A DNA stretch of 64,000 nucleotides, taken from assembly GCA_946902875.1 (NCBI GenBank), contig OX336354.1, positions 6,855,247-6,919,246 of the forward strand, given 5' to 3'. The notes below the pieces were generated by a model. It had not been told where the DNA came from. It saw only the letters and a list, made by a program, of their open reading frames with translations, and did no database searches. Shown here piece after piece: positions 35,097 through 46,902 of the stretch (positions are counted from its first letter, which is position 1; each line of letters begins with the position of its first letter). Made by a program: the position numbers and the translations under genes. This DNA comes from Nematopogon swammerdamellus (Eukaryota; Arthropoda; Insecta; Lepidoptera; Adelidae).

Positions 35097-35446
35097 GAAT
35101 TGTGTGAGGGTAGGTTGGGTTGGTTTTCTTGCTAGGTACATGGTAGGTATGTACTTCTTATCAACGTATCTCCTATGGTTAAGTAATTGGTTGATTTTCG
35201 TGTGTTGGTATTAGTTAGTTTTTGATGTTTTCTTTCTTTTAGGTTAATTTTTAATCATGAACGCACTTAATATGGATAACTTTATGTAGAAAACTTTACT
35301 GGTCTCTGTGTAATTAATGTTAGTACTTACTCCTTTTTACGATGACTGTATGTTTTCCCAATAAAATAAAATAAAATAAAAAAAATAAAAATACAATTAG
35401 CAAAACAGAATGAATCGGGTAGTAGCCCACACAACAGCAAGCTGCG

Positions 35447-35650
35447 CCACAGATTACTTACTAGTTACTTCGTAACAGATAAATCACTCCATAGAAAAAG
35501 TTCCATACCTTCGGCTTTAATAGCCTACCTACTGTTTCACGTCGTCAATCGCTGCGTGCGAAAACCTACCTATTAAATATTCTGTGCCGCCGGCGGCCCA
35601 CCGGGCGGTAGGTAGTTAGCGCGCGCAAGTACATAGAGTGCGTGAGGCCT
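35447..35650 (+). repeat. SINE-C body plus linked GC-rich block
   Basis: It matches 23538-23660 and 23760-23835 in the same order, but the spacer between the two blocks is much shorter here and the tRNA-like head is missing. It lies 55 bp after the LINE tail. Confidence 0.7.
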
Positions 35651-37065
35651 GGCTGCTCACCCAACTGCAACTGGTGCCAAATTGTGCAAGTCGCGCCAAT
35701 TGTGACATAGCGCCCAGTTGGTGGCGCTGGCGACGTACCCAGATTGCCTAGTGCAGCTTCTCTCTACTGTCTCTTCCGTGTTGTGAAGACATAGGCAGTG
35801 CCAGTCATGCGTGAATGTGAAGGGTTTGTACTGAAAGGGTTACGCCATCTCCCTTTGAGCCTGTGTCGTAGCCATGTGGTATATACATACAAGATGTTCT
35901 TGTTAATGTCGAAAGCTAATTATAAGTTTTTTGTTAGTAAAAAGGCCTTACTCACGGCGATCGTAGAGCCTCACACACGGTCGGTGGCCTCACAACTCCA
36001 CAAATGATCAAAATGTCAAAACATCAATTTAAATATAACAAATCGGTCACTAAGAAAGGTTGGAAATTGTTTTAATTAAAAACTTGGTAAGAGCATGAAA
36101 TGGTGATTCATTTCGTCTTGGAGGTGAAAAGTCATTCTAAAATGTGTGATACAGAAATACGAACTTCCAAATCCAAATAATCTGTGTTACACTTGTGTGC
36201 TCAGCTCACGTATGTTTATCAACACGCGTGTTAGGAGTCGTCTCGTGCAAATTGTGTGCATGATGTACATTCGGTTGGGGTATAAGAAAATGTATGCATT
36301 ATATATTTTTTTCATTTTCATTACAATAGCGTTTTTATCCTTTTTTTTATCTAAACCAACATGGGTGCCTGTACCAACAAGTGGTGCAGTCGACAGAGCC
36401 AAATCACCTCTCCTCGCGAAACCACGCTCAGTGAGGCGCCATGCCAGCAGATTTTCGGACTGTTGCTGAGCAGTCTAGCCTGTTAATACGACGTTTGAAG
36501 TCACCCAGGTTAAAGAATTCGGGGAACACACTTGCCGGAAGATAATTCCACACCCTGGCGCGGGGGTGCGACAAAAAAACTATTTTGAGAACCGATGGGT
36601 TCTCAAAAGCCCATCCTTACGTCGAAGGTACAGACAATGAGTGACAGTTCAGAGCTAAATGGTAGACCCGTAACAGATAGTTAGGTATTTTAGAAAAGCA
36701 CGTTTAGACCTAACTATTCCTGAAATAATTATGGTTTCAGCTACTTTTTCGCGCGATCGTCGATTTCACAAAATAGTCTCAGTTATTTCAACGAGTCAAG
36801 TGTTCTCGTAAGCATGCGTGTATTCTGTAGGTGGGTGTTGATGAAATGGAGTGGAATCTGTGACTTGTACAGCATCTTTAGAAGTATATAGTGGTAGAGC
36901 CAGTGTCTCGGTCAATCAGAAAAGGAAAACGAAAAGAAATCTTTAACCCATTGTGAACATAATAAGCTCAGTTGTTTTTATTAATGCGTTTATAGCTGCT
37001 GAACCGAAAGCCGAATTTCGGTTTTAACTGGTATTTAACATAGAAGTCCTGCTAAAATTTAAGAA

Positions 37066-37150
37066 AATCAGAAAAAAACCATTTGTTCACGCCGAGCGAA
37101 TTCGAACCTCGGATCTCTCGCAAAAGAAGCCGTCTCGTCGCCCAGATCGC
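37066..37150 (-). repeat. SINE-B tRNA-like head, isolated reverse copy
   Basis: The reverse complement reads ccgaggttcgaattcgctcg and related head sequence followed by the T-rich block. The core is absent. A still smaller relic may lie at 3990-4030. Confidence 0.6.
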
Positions 37151-37609
37151 TCGGTCGTTCGCCGTTCATTAAAAATAAAGTAAATACAAAGAAATATCGA
37201 TGTAACTAAGAAATTGATTTGGTATAACAGACAACAAAAGGATTCTTAGAAATTGTATTTAAGTGTTATGGCAGGTTCTGTTTATTGTTGCGTTTTTAAT
37301 TATTACATTAGATTCAACATATCATTACATCAAGATATGCGGTTAACTACACTTGTGCTTAACCGATACGCTGTCTCCAGAATTAGTATGTACTTGTATG
37401 CTCCTTTTATATCGTATCGGCACTGCCGGGCGCGGCGCCGACGACGCCACCGCGCCGCCGCCTCCGCCGTGCCGCCTCCCCCGCGGCGGCGTCTCGTCTC
37501 GGTCGCTCATTCGACGATTCTTATCACGTAACCGGTCTGCGAAAGCAGAACACCTCGTGATTGTATCGCATTGTTCAACGCGAGTGCGACTTTCAATCAC
37601 AGCCGCACC

Positions 37610-37682
37610 GGGGGCGTAGCTCAGATGGTAGAGCGCTCGCTTAGCATGTGAGAGGTACCGGGATCGATACCCGGCGCCTCCA
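37610..37682 (+). tRNA. tRNA-Ala (AGC), copy 8
   Basis: Identical to copy 1. It is preceded by cagccgcacc and followed by an eight-T terminator at 37686-37693. A short CpG-rich patch (about 37420-37510) lies just upstream. Confidence 0.96.
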
Positions 37683-38906
37683 ATCTTTTTTTTACCCTTT
37701 CCGGGAAAACGGTTATCAATCGCTATTCAGATGGAAGAGGGCAGATGAAATCGCGCGCGGTACACTTCCCCGCGACCTCGGCCTCGCGAAACAAATTCGC
37801 TTTTTTTTTCTTTTCCTTCAAACTCTTCATTTACTTGGGTCGTATTTTCTTGACTCAGAAAACAGAACAAATATTTGAACGACCCGGTTATCGAAATTAA
37901 AACAAAACGGATCGATGCCGCCTGAAGGGAATTAAAATATTCCAATTTAAAAAAGAATTACAACAAAAAGAATGAATCAATTTGTTGTAATAGGCTCGCC
38001 CTCCGCTGCTGATCGAAAGTCCCTTCGTGATAATAGTGTAGCCCGCTGAAGGTATATTTTTTATGATAGGTTTTGAGTTTATTGAAGGTTGTGAAGCAGT
38101 TTAGGGTGCCTTTCAGTCCTATAATAAAATTCAACATCACCGGGAATATAAAACAGTGAAGCGTGAAGGGCATGAGATGCAATCTTCGTAACTTGTGTAG
38201 CTCGCTCGAATGTACTCCCGACACGTTCCTCGGACGCTTTTTTTATTTGTTATAATTCCGAGACAGGTCTAGGCGCGGTGGCGTCTGGGCGTCCATTTCT
38301 CTCTGTCAACTGTTATCCGGGCGGATCCTGCGGTCCTATCCGGCCGGATCAGCGACCGCGGCGCGTCTGTCCGTCTGCCGCCCCGCCCGCCCGTCGCGGC
38401 GCCGCCCCGGACGGGACTCCGGACTATCGGGCGATCCAATCCCGCGGATTGCACGGGATGGCGGCCGGCGAGCGTCCCTCGCGACGACGCGGGGCCCGAG
38501 CGGCATTCAGCCGTGGATACAGATAAAGAAATCCTTTTATTGAAGCGAAACGCCAATTTGCCGGATTATTTCGGTCGGAGCTACTGAAAACCGCAAATGT
38601 GAAAAACAGTTGTAGTTTTTTAGTACCTAATATTTATATTTTTACATTTTAATAGTTTTAAAACGATTGCATTGCTATGATATAGGTATGTCTAGATTAT
38701 TATATATATTTACCCTAGCTCCATAAATATTATATTCTATTGTAGCGCCACACTAATCTTAATTTTTGCCTTGCGTCGCGTAAACTTTATGTACTTCGAC
38801 ATAAAGAGGTATTTAGCGCGCGGTGTGGCGCGCAGTAAACATGTTTATGTAACGCAATGTATGCGCGTAACGTGGCGCAGTTTACACTGCCGATTTTTTT
38901 TGTTGT

Positions 38907-39072
38907 TTTTTTTTTATGGAAACTGACACGGTTGGCTACATCACCTACAACGTCCGTGATGTCAGCCCATAACACCGGGTGAACTAGGTGCCATGTCGGT
39001 GCTTCCCCATTTGATCGTGCCGGCTACACTGAACTGGTCGGAAAACACAAACTATTTACATAGCCGTTTCTG
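38907..39072 (-). repeat. SINE-A tail, reverse copy
   Basis: A T-rich run followed by the reverse complement of the SINE-A tail (gacacggttggctacatcac ... ctatttacatagccgtttc). It is truncated before the core. Confidence 0.8.
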
Positions 39073-39589
39073 TAATTAGGTACGTTCAGTGTAGCGCTAG
39101 GCTAAATTGTCATTTTCTCAGAACAACATTTTATTATTAACGCGACACTAATGAATACTGCAGGAGCTCTGCACCACTCAACAACAATTTAACTGAACAG
39201 AATCGAAGTACTGTACTGTTCCCTACTGTTACTATATCGAGTAAACGAAATCTCCAGGGAGCCTGCCGTAAGTGCCTATAAATAAAATCACGTAGAGATT
39301 GATCCAGATCTAACGAATTATCTTTACAAAGAGGTAAGGAGAGGAAGTAACATTTTTCGATTTAGGGCTTAGTCTTCAAGATTTTTATCTCAATTTTGTT
39401 GTCATAAAACCTTTTGATGGGTCCTCCGCCGTTTGAGATTGGAAACCCGAAACCCGACGCGAAAACATAACACTATTTTTATTATTTATGTGTTCTTGTA
39501 TGTATTATTGATTTATTGTTTATCTTTTTTATTTCGCCATTCTTGATTGTATCGCGAACCCTCATCACACATACCTCAACACATCACAC

Positions 39590-39629
39590 CACAGAGCATC
39601 GAATAGCGCGCGGTATTCGATGCTCTGTG
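39590..39629. repeat. solo hairpin of CACAGAGCAT-type MITE ends
   Basis: cacagagcatcgaata and tattcgatgctctgtg are perfect arms around gcgcgcgg. It looks like the two ends of the 25.3-kb MITE with the middle deleted. Confidence 0.85.
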
Positions 39630-39829
39630 CATCCACGCACACATCATACAAGCACACAGATTAACACATAGGTACACACAGCCCCACACGGCTGCGATAT
39701 TAAGAAAACAAAATTAATATAATTATCTACAAATTTATATTAACATTGTAATCGTTAATAAATAAATCTTAATTATAGTTTTCTCTTTTTTTTTTCTTAA
39801 TATTATTTTGTTAATTTTCTTCTCAGATC

Positions 39830-40300
39830 TATACAGGATGTATAGGGAAGCGGGGAAACGGGGAGTACATTAAATTTAGGAAATGATTATTGGGATCAAG
39901 AGTAACAAAAAAGTCAAATAACTTTTTTCTGAATTCCCTTTGAATAAAAAGTTACAGTTTTCATACAAACTAATTGATTTATTTAGTGTAAAAGGATCTA
40001 ATGTTCCGCACGAACGTGGGAATGAAAGGCGCGCGGTGAGTGAGCGAATAAGGACGAGTGCGCGGAGAGAGGAGATGTGCTGAGGCGGCGCAGTGTGAGT
40101 TTTTCGTCCCTAACCGTTCCCGCGTCTGCACCTTCCGCCCTCACGCGTCAAATTACACTAGACGAAAACATAAATTTCTAAAATTAATATCTCCAAAACT
40201 AGACACTTTAGGGAAAAACTTTATTGACTTTTTTGTCTCGGTAAAACATGAGGATTGCGCTGGCGAAATTAATGTACTGGCCGTTACAACAGCCTGTATA
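39830..40300. mobile_element. MITE-like element with TACAGG termini (copy 2, inverted)
   Basis: Same family as 165-626 in opposite orientation, with TATACAGG/CCTGTATA ends. The central GC-rich part has diverged strongly while both arms are conserved. Confidence 0.6.
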
Positions 40301-40509
40301 TACATAGTACTCGTAGTTTATATTTAATTGTAAAATGTATAACTTTGTTGTTGGCACCAATTTGTGTAAATTCAAATAAATAAAACAAAATAAAAATAAA
40401 TCGCTTGCGAGTATGGAATGCGAAATTCATAACAATGTTCTTTTTTTCTGAGTAGTTCTTACACTTAGTAGAGACGGGAGTCTAGGGTCTTGGCCACCCT
40501 GGCCAAGAC

Positions 40510-41020
40510 GTGGCACGTGGAGATCTGTTGGCTCTTCCTACCCCACCGGGAAGAAGGTTTTCAGCTAAATACCAGCTTGCGCCTTTGGATTCGATCCAAC
40601 GTCGAGCCGTGCGACTATTGGGTGACTCCAACGACGTGTCCCGCGATCTAGAACCACTGCAACTCCGTAGGGATGTCGGCGCCCTAAGTGTGTTCTATCA
40701 CCTATTCCATGGGGAATGCGAGAGCTGTTTAACACGATCCCGCCGTTCCCTTTCCACCTCCGCACAACGCGCACTGGGCAGGGATTGCATCCCTATACCG
40801 TATACGTTGGACGGATGCGTAACACTCGGTTCTGCAGATCTTTACTACACAGAACTGGTAAACTCTGGAACGCTCTCACTGCCCACATATTTCCCCCCAA
40901 GAATAGTCTCGGGTCCTTCAAGAGAGGCGTGAATAGGCACCTGTCAGGCCGCATGGCATTTGCAACCCCCGCGTACGACTGAATGTCCACGTCGTTAGAC
41001 ACCTTATGGGTGGCTCGACG
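40510..41020 (+). mobile_element. jockey/CR1-type LINE C-terminal fragment with frameshift
   Basis: One frame reads LAPLDSIQRRAVRLLGDSND and LQLRRDVGALSVFYHLFHGE; then the frame shifts and continues LHPYTVYVGRMRNTRFCRSL, LWNALTAHIFPPKN and FKRGVNRHLSGR. Together these form the C-terminus of a non-LTR reverse transcriptase. The frame break near 40.73 kb makes it a pseudogene. It is not the same element as the intact LINE at 30.5 kb. Confidence 0.85.
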
Positions 41021-41420
41021 CCACAGGTCGTGCTTTCTATATATGTATATAAAAAACCCTCCCAGCCCAGCGCATCTGTAGACGGGTAGCATCAGGGAAA
41101 GGAGGTACGACCTTACAATTCAGGAGTGTTTACGCTCACTCGTGTCTCGTCGCGAGCGGTATCGCCTGAAGCCACAAGCGGCAGTAAGCTAGGATTCACC
41201 GTGGCTTGTAAAATATAACCTTATTTGTGCAAGCCAATTCAAACCACCGCTCCTGTAGCCACACGAGCGAGGGATACACGTTTGTGTTGACTTTCAGTGT
41301 GTTATTTTTGTGTCTGCCACTTTATTGCATACCTAGCAAGCAGAGAGTTTACTCAAGTATGGCGGAGTTTAAAGGTATTTTGCGTATAACCGTACGTCGT
41401 CATATAAAATAAATACATAG

Positions 41421-41895
41421 ACTGTGCAATAACTCGTTTATTAGGAGGTCAAACAAAAGTGCACACATACGAAATTAGAAATAAATGTCCATGTCTGTCG
41501 GACTAGTTTACTCAGACTGTGCAATAACTCGTTTATTATGAGGTGAAACAAAAGTGCACACATACGAAATTAGAAATAAATGTCCATCTCTGTCGTACTA
41601 GTTTACTCAGACTGTGCAATAACTCGTTTATTATGAGGTGAAACAAAAGTGCACACATACGAAATTAGAAATAAATGTCCATCTCTGTCGGACTAGTTTA
41701 CTCAGACTGTGCAATAACTCGTTTATTATGAGGTGAAACAAAAGTGCACACATACGAAATTAGAAAGAAATGTCCATCTCTGTCGGACTAGTTTACTCAG
41801 ACTGTGCAATAACTCGTTTATTATGAGGTGAAACAAAAGTGCACACATACGAAATTAGAAATAAATGTCCATCTCTGTCGGACTAGTTTACTCAC
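41421..41895 (+). repeat. minisatellite, five 95-bp units
   Basis: Units start at 41421, 41516, 41611, 41706 and 41801 with actgtgcaataactcgttta and end ggactagtttactcag. Units differ by only a few bases, which suggests recent expansion. There are no spacers, so it is not a CRISPR array. Confidence 0.97.
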
Positions 41896-42049
41896 ATATA
41901 CTCTGTCTGCTGCGTGTACACAGTAGTGCCTGCCGGCCAAATGTTTATTTGGTCGGTATGTTTTCAATGTCGCCTTCTTCGAGTAGGCCACTGGCCTTGT
42001 AGTCAGTATCCGATCGAGTGCCGTCGGAATTTTTCTTCGATTATACACC

Positions 42050-42122
42050 GGGGGCGTAGCTCAGATGGTAGAGCGCTCGCTTAGCATGTGAGAGGTACCG
42101 GGATCGATACCCGGCGCCTCCA
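42050..42122 (+). tRNA. tRNA-Ala (AGC), copy 9
   Basis: Identical to copy 1. It is preceded by gattatacacc and followed by TTTTT at 42128-42132. A 5 x 95-bp minisatellite ends 154 bp upstream. Confidence 0.96.
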
Positions 42123-44042
42123 AATTATTTTTATTCAATCCTTCGGGACGCTTTAGGTAATATTAGTTTTTTGGGGATATATCCATTTAATTTTTGAATA
42201 AGGTCCTATTTGTTAATTGGGATAGTCAGCATTGTCTATTTATGAAATATCTCATGCATGGCATTACGAAGTAGCACAGGTAGTGAGCATTGAGGTAACA
42301 TAAGCCATTCTAATTATACGAATGTTTGCTTGTAAAAGGTTGCAAAATGTTTGTCAAAAGTAATGATTTTCAGAACGATTGAAAGTGAAATTGCCTCTAA
42401 TAATTTTACACTCGTATCCTTAAATCTAATTAAGGATCGTCTGGTATTTACTTGAGCGGCTATGTACGAAACATTATGTCAATTAATTAACTTTTGAGTG
42501 CACATGCCGCCCGAAAGCGATTCCTCGAAACCGTATTTACCGAGTGTTCCCGCCCCGTATTAATTAATTTTCCATCAAGTCATATCAACTTCAAGTAGAC
42601 GCGTTGGCAGCTCGGTTGCCGGGCGCAGGGTTGCTATATCTAAATCCTTAGATGAACATCAGCTTAAAACAATGCTGAATTTTGAGACAAAACCCTTGAC
42701 AATGCGATGTTTTAATATTAAACATTTACATTTTAAGAAAAGAACAGAATTATTTTGGATAAAAATTTGCGCTCCCCGGACTTTATCGGGCAAACTAAAA
42801 AAAATTGACCGTTCAGTAAAAGCCTGACGAATGACATCCCTAGCCGGGCAAAATGCTCAGCGGAAAAATGTTGTAGGATCTCAGACGTGTGTCAACGTTT
42901 ATAGGTAAAAACTAATTGAGTAGACGGTGAACAGAACGCGACGGGACTTATGTACATGTTATATGGCAGTGTTTATCTTAGAAACTCATTTCATCCAGGC
43001 TACCCTAAGCACGTACATGCAAAACCTTCCATGCAAAAATGAACTATACCTACCGGTTCGTGAATAAAAGCGAATGTTTGTTTATTTTGGTGTGACCACA
43101 CATAACACACGCCACCTCGATTAGATTCCAGCTGAAACCTGCGACTGTGATCTGTCTGTAAGTTACAAACAGCGGCGCGGCGGTCTGTGCTCTGTAAGTT
43201 ATTTAAAAATAATTCTAAAAGTTAGCATCGACGAGTTGTTCCTTCATGACATTATTTAGTGCAAAATGTACAAAGTGCCGAAATCATACCAAGGCATTCC
43301 AAGAACACGTAAATCGCTTTTATTTGTCAGTTATTTTAATTACATACCTCGCACGTGTGCTTTAATTGCAAATAATACATCATTAATTCGTATTTGACGG
43401 TTGTCCTATATTTGAATTAATTTGGCAATTTAACTGCCTTTTCCAACCATTCTAATCCTTTGATGAAAGTTTATAAATACTGCAGAGCAATCAATTTAAT
43501 CGTCAATGGTAGTATTCTCAGAAGCTCTTTGTTTGCAGCTAACAAGGTTGGAGCTTACTAATTGAACGGCGACAAACGGCGCCGAATCCAAACGCGAAAG
43601 GGATGGGCCTAAGCAAAAGGATTAGTTTTAATGAACCCCTTTAAATTTCATTCCCGCTTTCATAACTGATTCAGTTAAGTCAGGAGATCGCTGCGGAAAA
43701 CTTGCGGAAAATGCAGGTTTCCCAGTGTTGATCCGAGAGTACCAGGGCAGCATAACTGACTGAACTGACCATCGCCGTCTCCATCTATCCGGAGATAATG
43801 AGGAAGTTGAACGTTCTTCGTACTCGCTAAATAGTAAATACACTTCCGTATTTTCTGGCAATACTGTCTTGAAAATGTGTGATATTTTACAATGATGATT
43901 GTCACTTCAGCAGAACTGTGAATATTTTATAGATCGGGGAGTTATTACTGAAATTAAAATGATCGAATAGGAACGAAACATTATTCTGTATGTACATACT
44001 TAGATGGTGGAAGTGTGAAACGTGTTTATTGCGTTGTTTCAG

Positions 44043-44164
44043 GCGGTAGTGCTGCCCCCGCTGGCCCGGTGGCCGTACGAGAGCGGCTTTACCTTCACCA
44101 CGTGGTTCCGCCTAGACCCCATCAACTCCGTCAACATCGAGCGGGAGAAGCCCTATCTCTATTG
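44043..44164 (+). CDS. rg: neurobeachin/rugose internal exon D
   Basis: The acceptor attgcgttgtttcag leads into [18 protein letters not shown], then [20 protein letters not shown], ending at TAT TG|gtgagt (phase 2). The [21 protein letters not shown] stretch is the first beta-strand region of the concanavalin-A-like lectin domain found in neurobeachin, LRBA and related BEACH proteins. The split codon TG/C gives the conserved Cys at the start of exon E. The exon is far more GC-rich than the surrounding intron. Confidence 0.96.
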
Positions 44165-46867
44165 GTGAGTTCTACTGATACTTTCATGCTTTATGATATA
44201 TTCTATTATAATAGCTGGTACTGAAAACATGACGAACTCAATTGTTGGTTCATATTCATATTCATATTTTTATTAATTCATTTGGTACCACGGTACACTC
44301 GAATAAGTCACGAATATACATTTACACATACATTGAATAGAACACATTATAAATTATGATTATCTAGGTGTTTATAAGTAAAATGTTTGGGTTCGAGCTT
44401 GATTTCCTGAAAAATAAAGAAAAAATAAATAAATAAAAAGGCATAGGAAAAAAATCACAACATAAAAATATGCGAGTATTAATCAAAATTTTAAGGTTAT
44501 AGCTAAAATGTCACGAATACAATTAAAAAAAGGTACAATATATTAGGTTGTACTTGCTTAAAAAAAAATCCGCAGTAAAATTTCATTTGTCAAAAATAAA
44601 AATATAAAAAGTTCATGTCAAATAATTTAAAATGATAAAAACACGATAAAATAAAATTCAATATGAATTTGTCAATTGATATAAAAGGATAAAAGAAATT
44701 AGTAAAATTTCCTGATAAAATACAATAAAAATTTAAATTAAAATCTATAAGTATTAAAATTTATTGGTCACGAGAAAAAAAGTTCGCCAAAATTGTTAAA
44801 GGTAAAATTAATGTATGTATAGTCAATGAGAATAATAAATTGTTTGCAATAAATCAAATAAAACAAAAATGTACTAAATTTAAATAAGTTAAAAAATCAC
44901 ATATCTTTAGGATTTGGTGTCCATGCGGAAGCCTATTACTAAGCCTACGCCGCCGCCGTCTGTCTGTCCGTCCGTCCGAGGGCTTCTGAACCGTAATAGT
45001 TAGCCGGTTGAAATTTTGGCAGAATATGTGTTATTAGGGCGCATATGCCAATAAATAATAAAAAAAGCAAAAAGTGAAAAATATAATATGATGATCGCCA
45101 TACAATTATCATAATATGTGGAAGAGCGCCATCTACCGAATGATCATGATCAACTAACGTTTTAACTACACAAGTTTAAACGGTTACCGATACCGGCCGT
45201 GTGGCGGATACGAAGGACTCAGTATATCAATACAAAATAAGCTGTGCCGAACTCGAGATGCGTGCGATTCGATTCGACGAGACGATCGTGTGATTGCTGC
45301 TGCACACTCGCTATACGTGCAACAAGGAAGAACATAATGGCTACGAAACCCTGTGTGTGAACAACGTTCATTGTATCAGCAAGTCAAGCTATATTTTGCT
45401 GTATTCCTGATACCAGGATGACTAGAACCTTTCTTTTATGTTTCATGTTATTGCAGTGACCGCACATAAATAACAAAAATAGTGGCCACATATCACTGGA
45501 ATACGTCTTCACGGGCGTAGCTCGCACCGTTTCAAATGTCGTCGCAGATATTTCACATGATATTGTGCTCATGTGCTCCCGGTCCCTTCCTCGTCTCGGG
45601 CCCTCTTTCTGCTCTCGGAACGAACATTTTGTATTATTTATCCCGACCTCGGCGTTACTTTAATAATATTCGCGAAAAACGGTTTCCCTGCTGCAATGAA
45701 TCATCATAAAATAAAGGTGCTCGTCGACTCCACAGTACTGCTGCGACCTCTTTTGTTTTATGCGGCCCTGATTCAATTCAGAATAATATATTGTTCATAA
45801 ATAACCCTGTTCAAATTAAATTGCCAGAGGAATAAAAATATTCTTACTCCACGTTCGTTACGTGATTACGCTTCTCTCTAGTGCCACCGTTCCACCGCTA
45901 TTATCTTCAGTGGTTCTACTCTCCATTCGCTAACAACCTTTATATTTATTTCTATACGTATCCTCGTTCATTAGTTACCTATTTTAACAAGAGTATTTTC
46001 TAAATCATCTCAATTTTCCTTTCAGAATTTACTTATGTAAATGGGAGCATCGCATTTTAGAAAGTATTGTTTATTCTACGTGTTCGACTCTGCCTTAGAA
46101 ACCAGCCGGTATGAAAACATTTCTGAAGGAATAATTTTCATAAAATAAATATTTGCACGTTTATCAGTTGCCCTGAGGCTGTGGATGGAGTCGTCTTGCG
46201 AAGGCCTTCCCGTCGCTCGCGAGTACGCCCATGTGGGCGAAGCGATCTTTAGGCGGACGTATCTTCATAAAATGATTTGTGAGTGTCGGAGGCTTCGTGG
46301 TAGGGTAGCGCTGCTCGTCGATGCGTGGAGCGCGGAATATTCGTCCGATTGTGTGTTTATTGTGTGAGGTTGCTAATGGATGTTGCCGCGACTCGTTACC
46401 CAAAAGCACTTTTGTGTTCCGTATAAAAAGTAAAAACGAATTTCTGCCAAAGCGGGATTTGCGCCTGTAAATATTGTTGTTCGGGTGTTGCGTACGAGGC
46501 TCACTTTATTAGTCTTTCTGTTGCGGCACCGTGTGTGTACATATTGAGGCAAACGTCCGAGCTTGGGTAGGTTTAACCTGGCTTAGCCATCACGCACACA
46601 GTTTGGTGAACTTTATTCTATACACTGCACAGATTCACAAACACAGTCCACTATTTTTTGTTCTCCTGTTGGTGGATCTGTAGCATCTAGTATATCTTTA
46701 AATATTTTTCAGCAATCTTGAGCAATGGGTTTATTGTATCAAAAAATCAATTAAAAAATAATCTTAGAAAATGATTTCTAAAGAAAATTTGAACTTATCA
46801 GACGCACAACATCGTAACACACAAGCAAGGTCACACACACACACGCACGCACACACGCACTCACTCA

Positions 46868-46902
<35 letters not shown>

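Larger units (their letters stand above)
30484..35392 (+). mobile_element. full-length-looking non-LTR retrotransposon (jockey/CR1-like)
   Basis: The element has two long intact frames, ORF1 (30540-31502) and ORF2 (32205-35096), a 0.3-kb 3' UTR and an A-rich tail of AAAT/AATAAA units ending near 35392. The 5' boundary is not certain; the GC-rich leader from about 30.06 kb may belong to it, and I could not find a convincing target-site duplication. It sits in sense orientation in the 27-kb neurobeachin intron, so its AATAAA-rich tail could act as a premature poly(A) site. Intact frames suggest a recent insertion. Confidence 0.88.
16864..44042 (+). other. intron C-D (27.2 kb)
   Basis: The giant intron contains seven tRNA-Ala genes, the intact LINE, RTE and jockey/CR1 fragments, three foldbacks clustered at 20.0-22.2 kb, SINEs, MITEs and the 95-bp minisatellite. 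Stretches without recognised content include 18940-19850, 22480-23190, 24430-24960, 25670-26020, 29160-30050, 35650-37060 (one unnamed repeat), 37690-38900 and 42130-44040. A CpG-rich patch at 38270-38525 is open on both strands but matches nothing known. Confidence 0.8.

Noticed and set aside
38270..38525. CpG-rich patch as alternative promoter/first exon
   Set aside because: It is open on both strands, lacks a recognisable start of neurobeachin protein, and no transcript evidence is available.
41421..41895. Possible CRISPR-like array
   Set aside because: Units are contiguous 95-bp tandem copies without unique spacers, in a eukaryotic intron.
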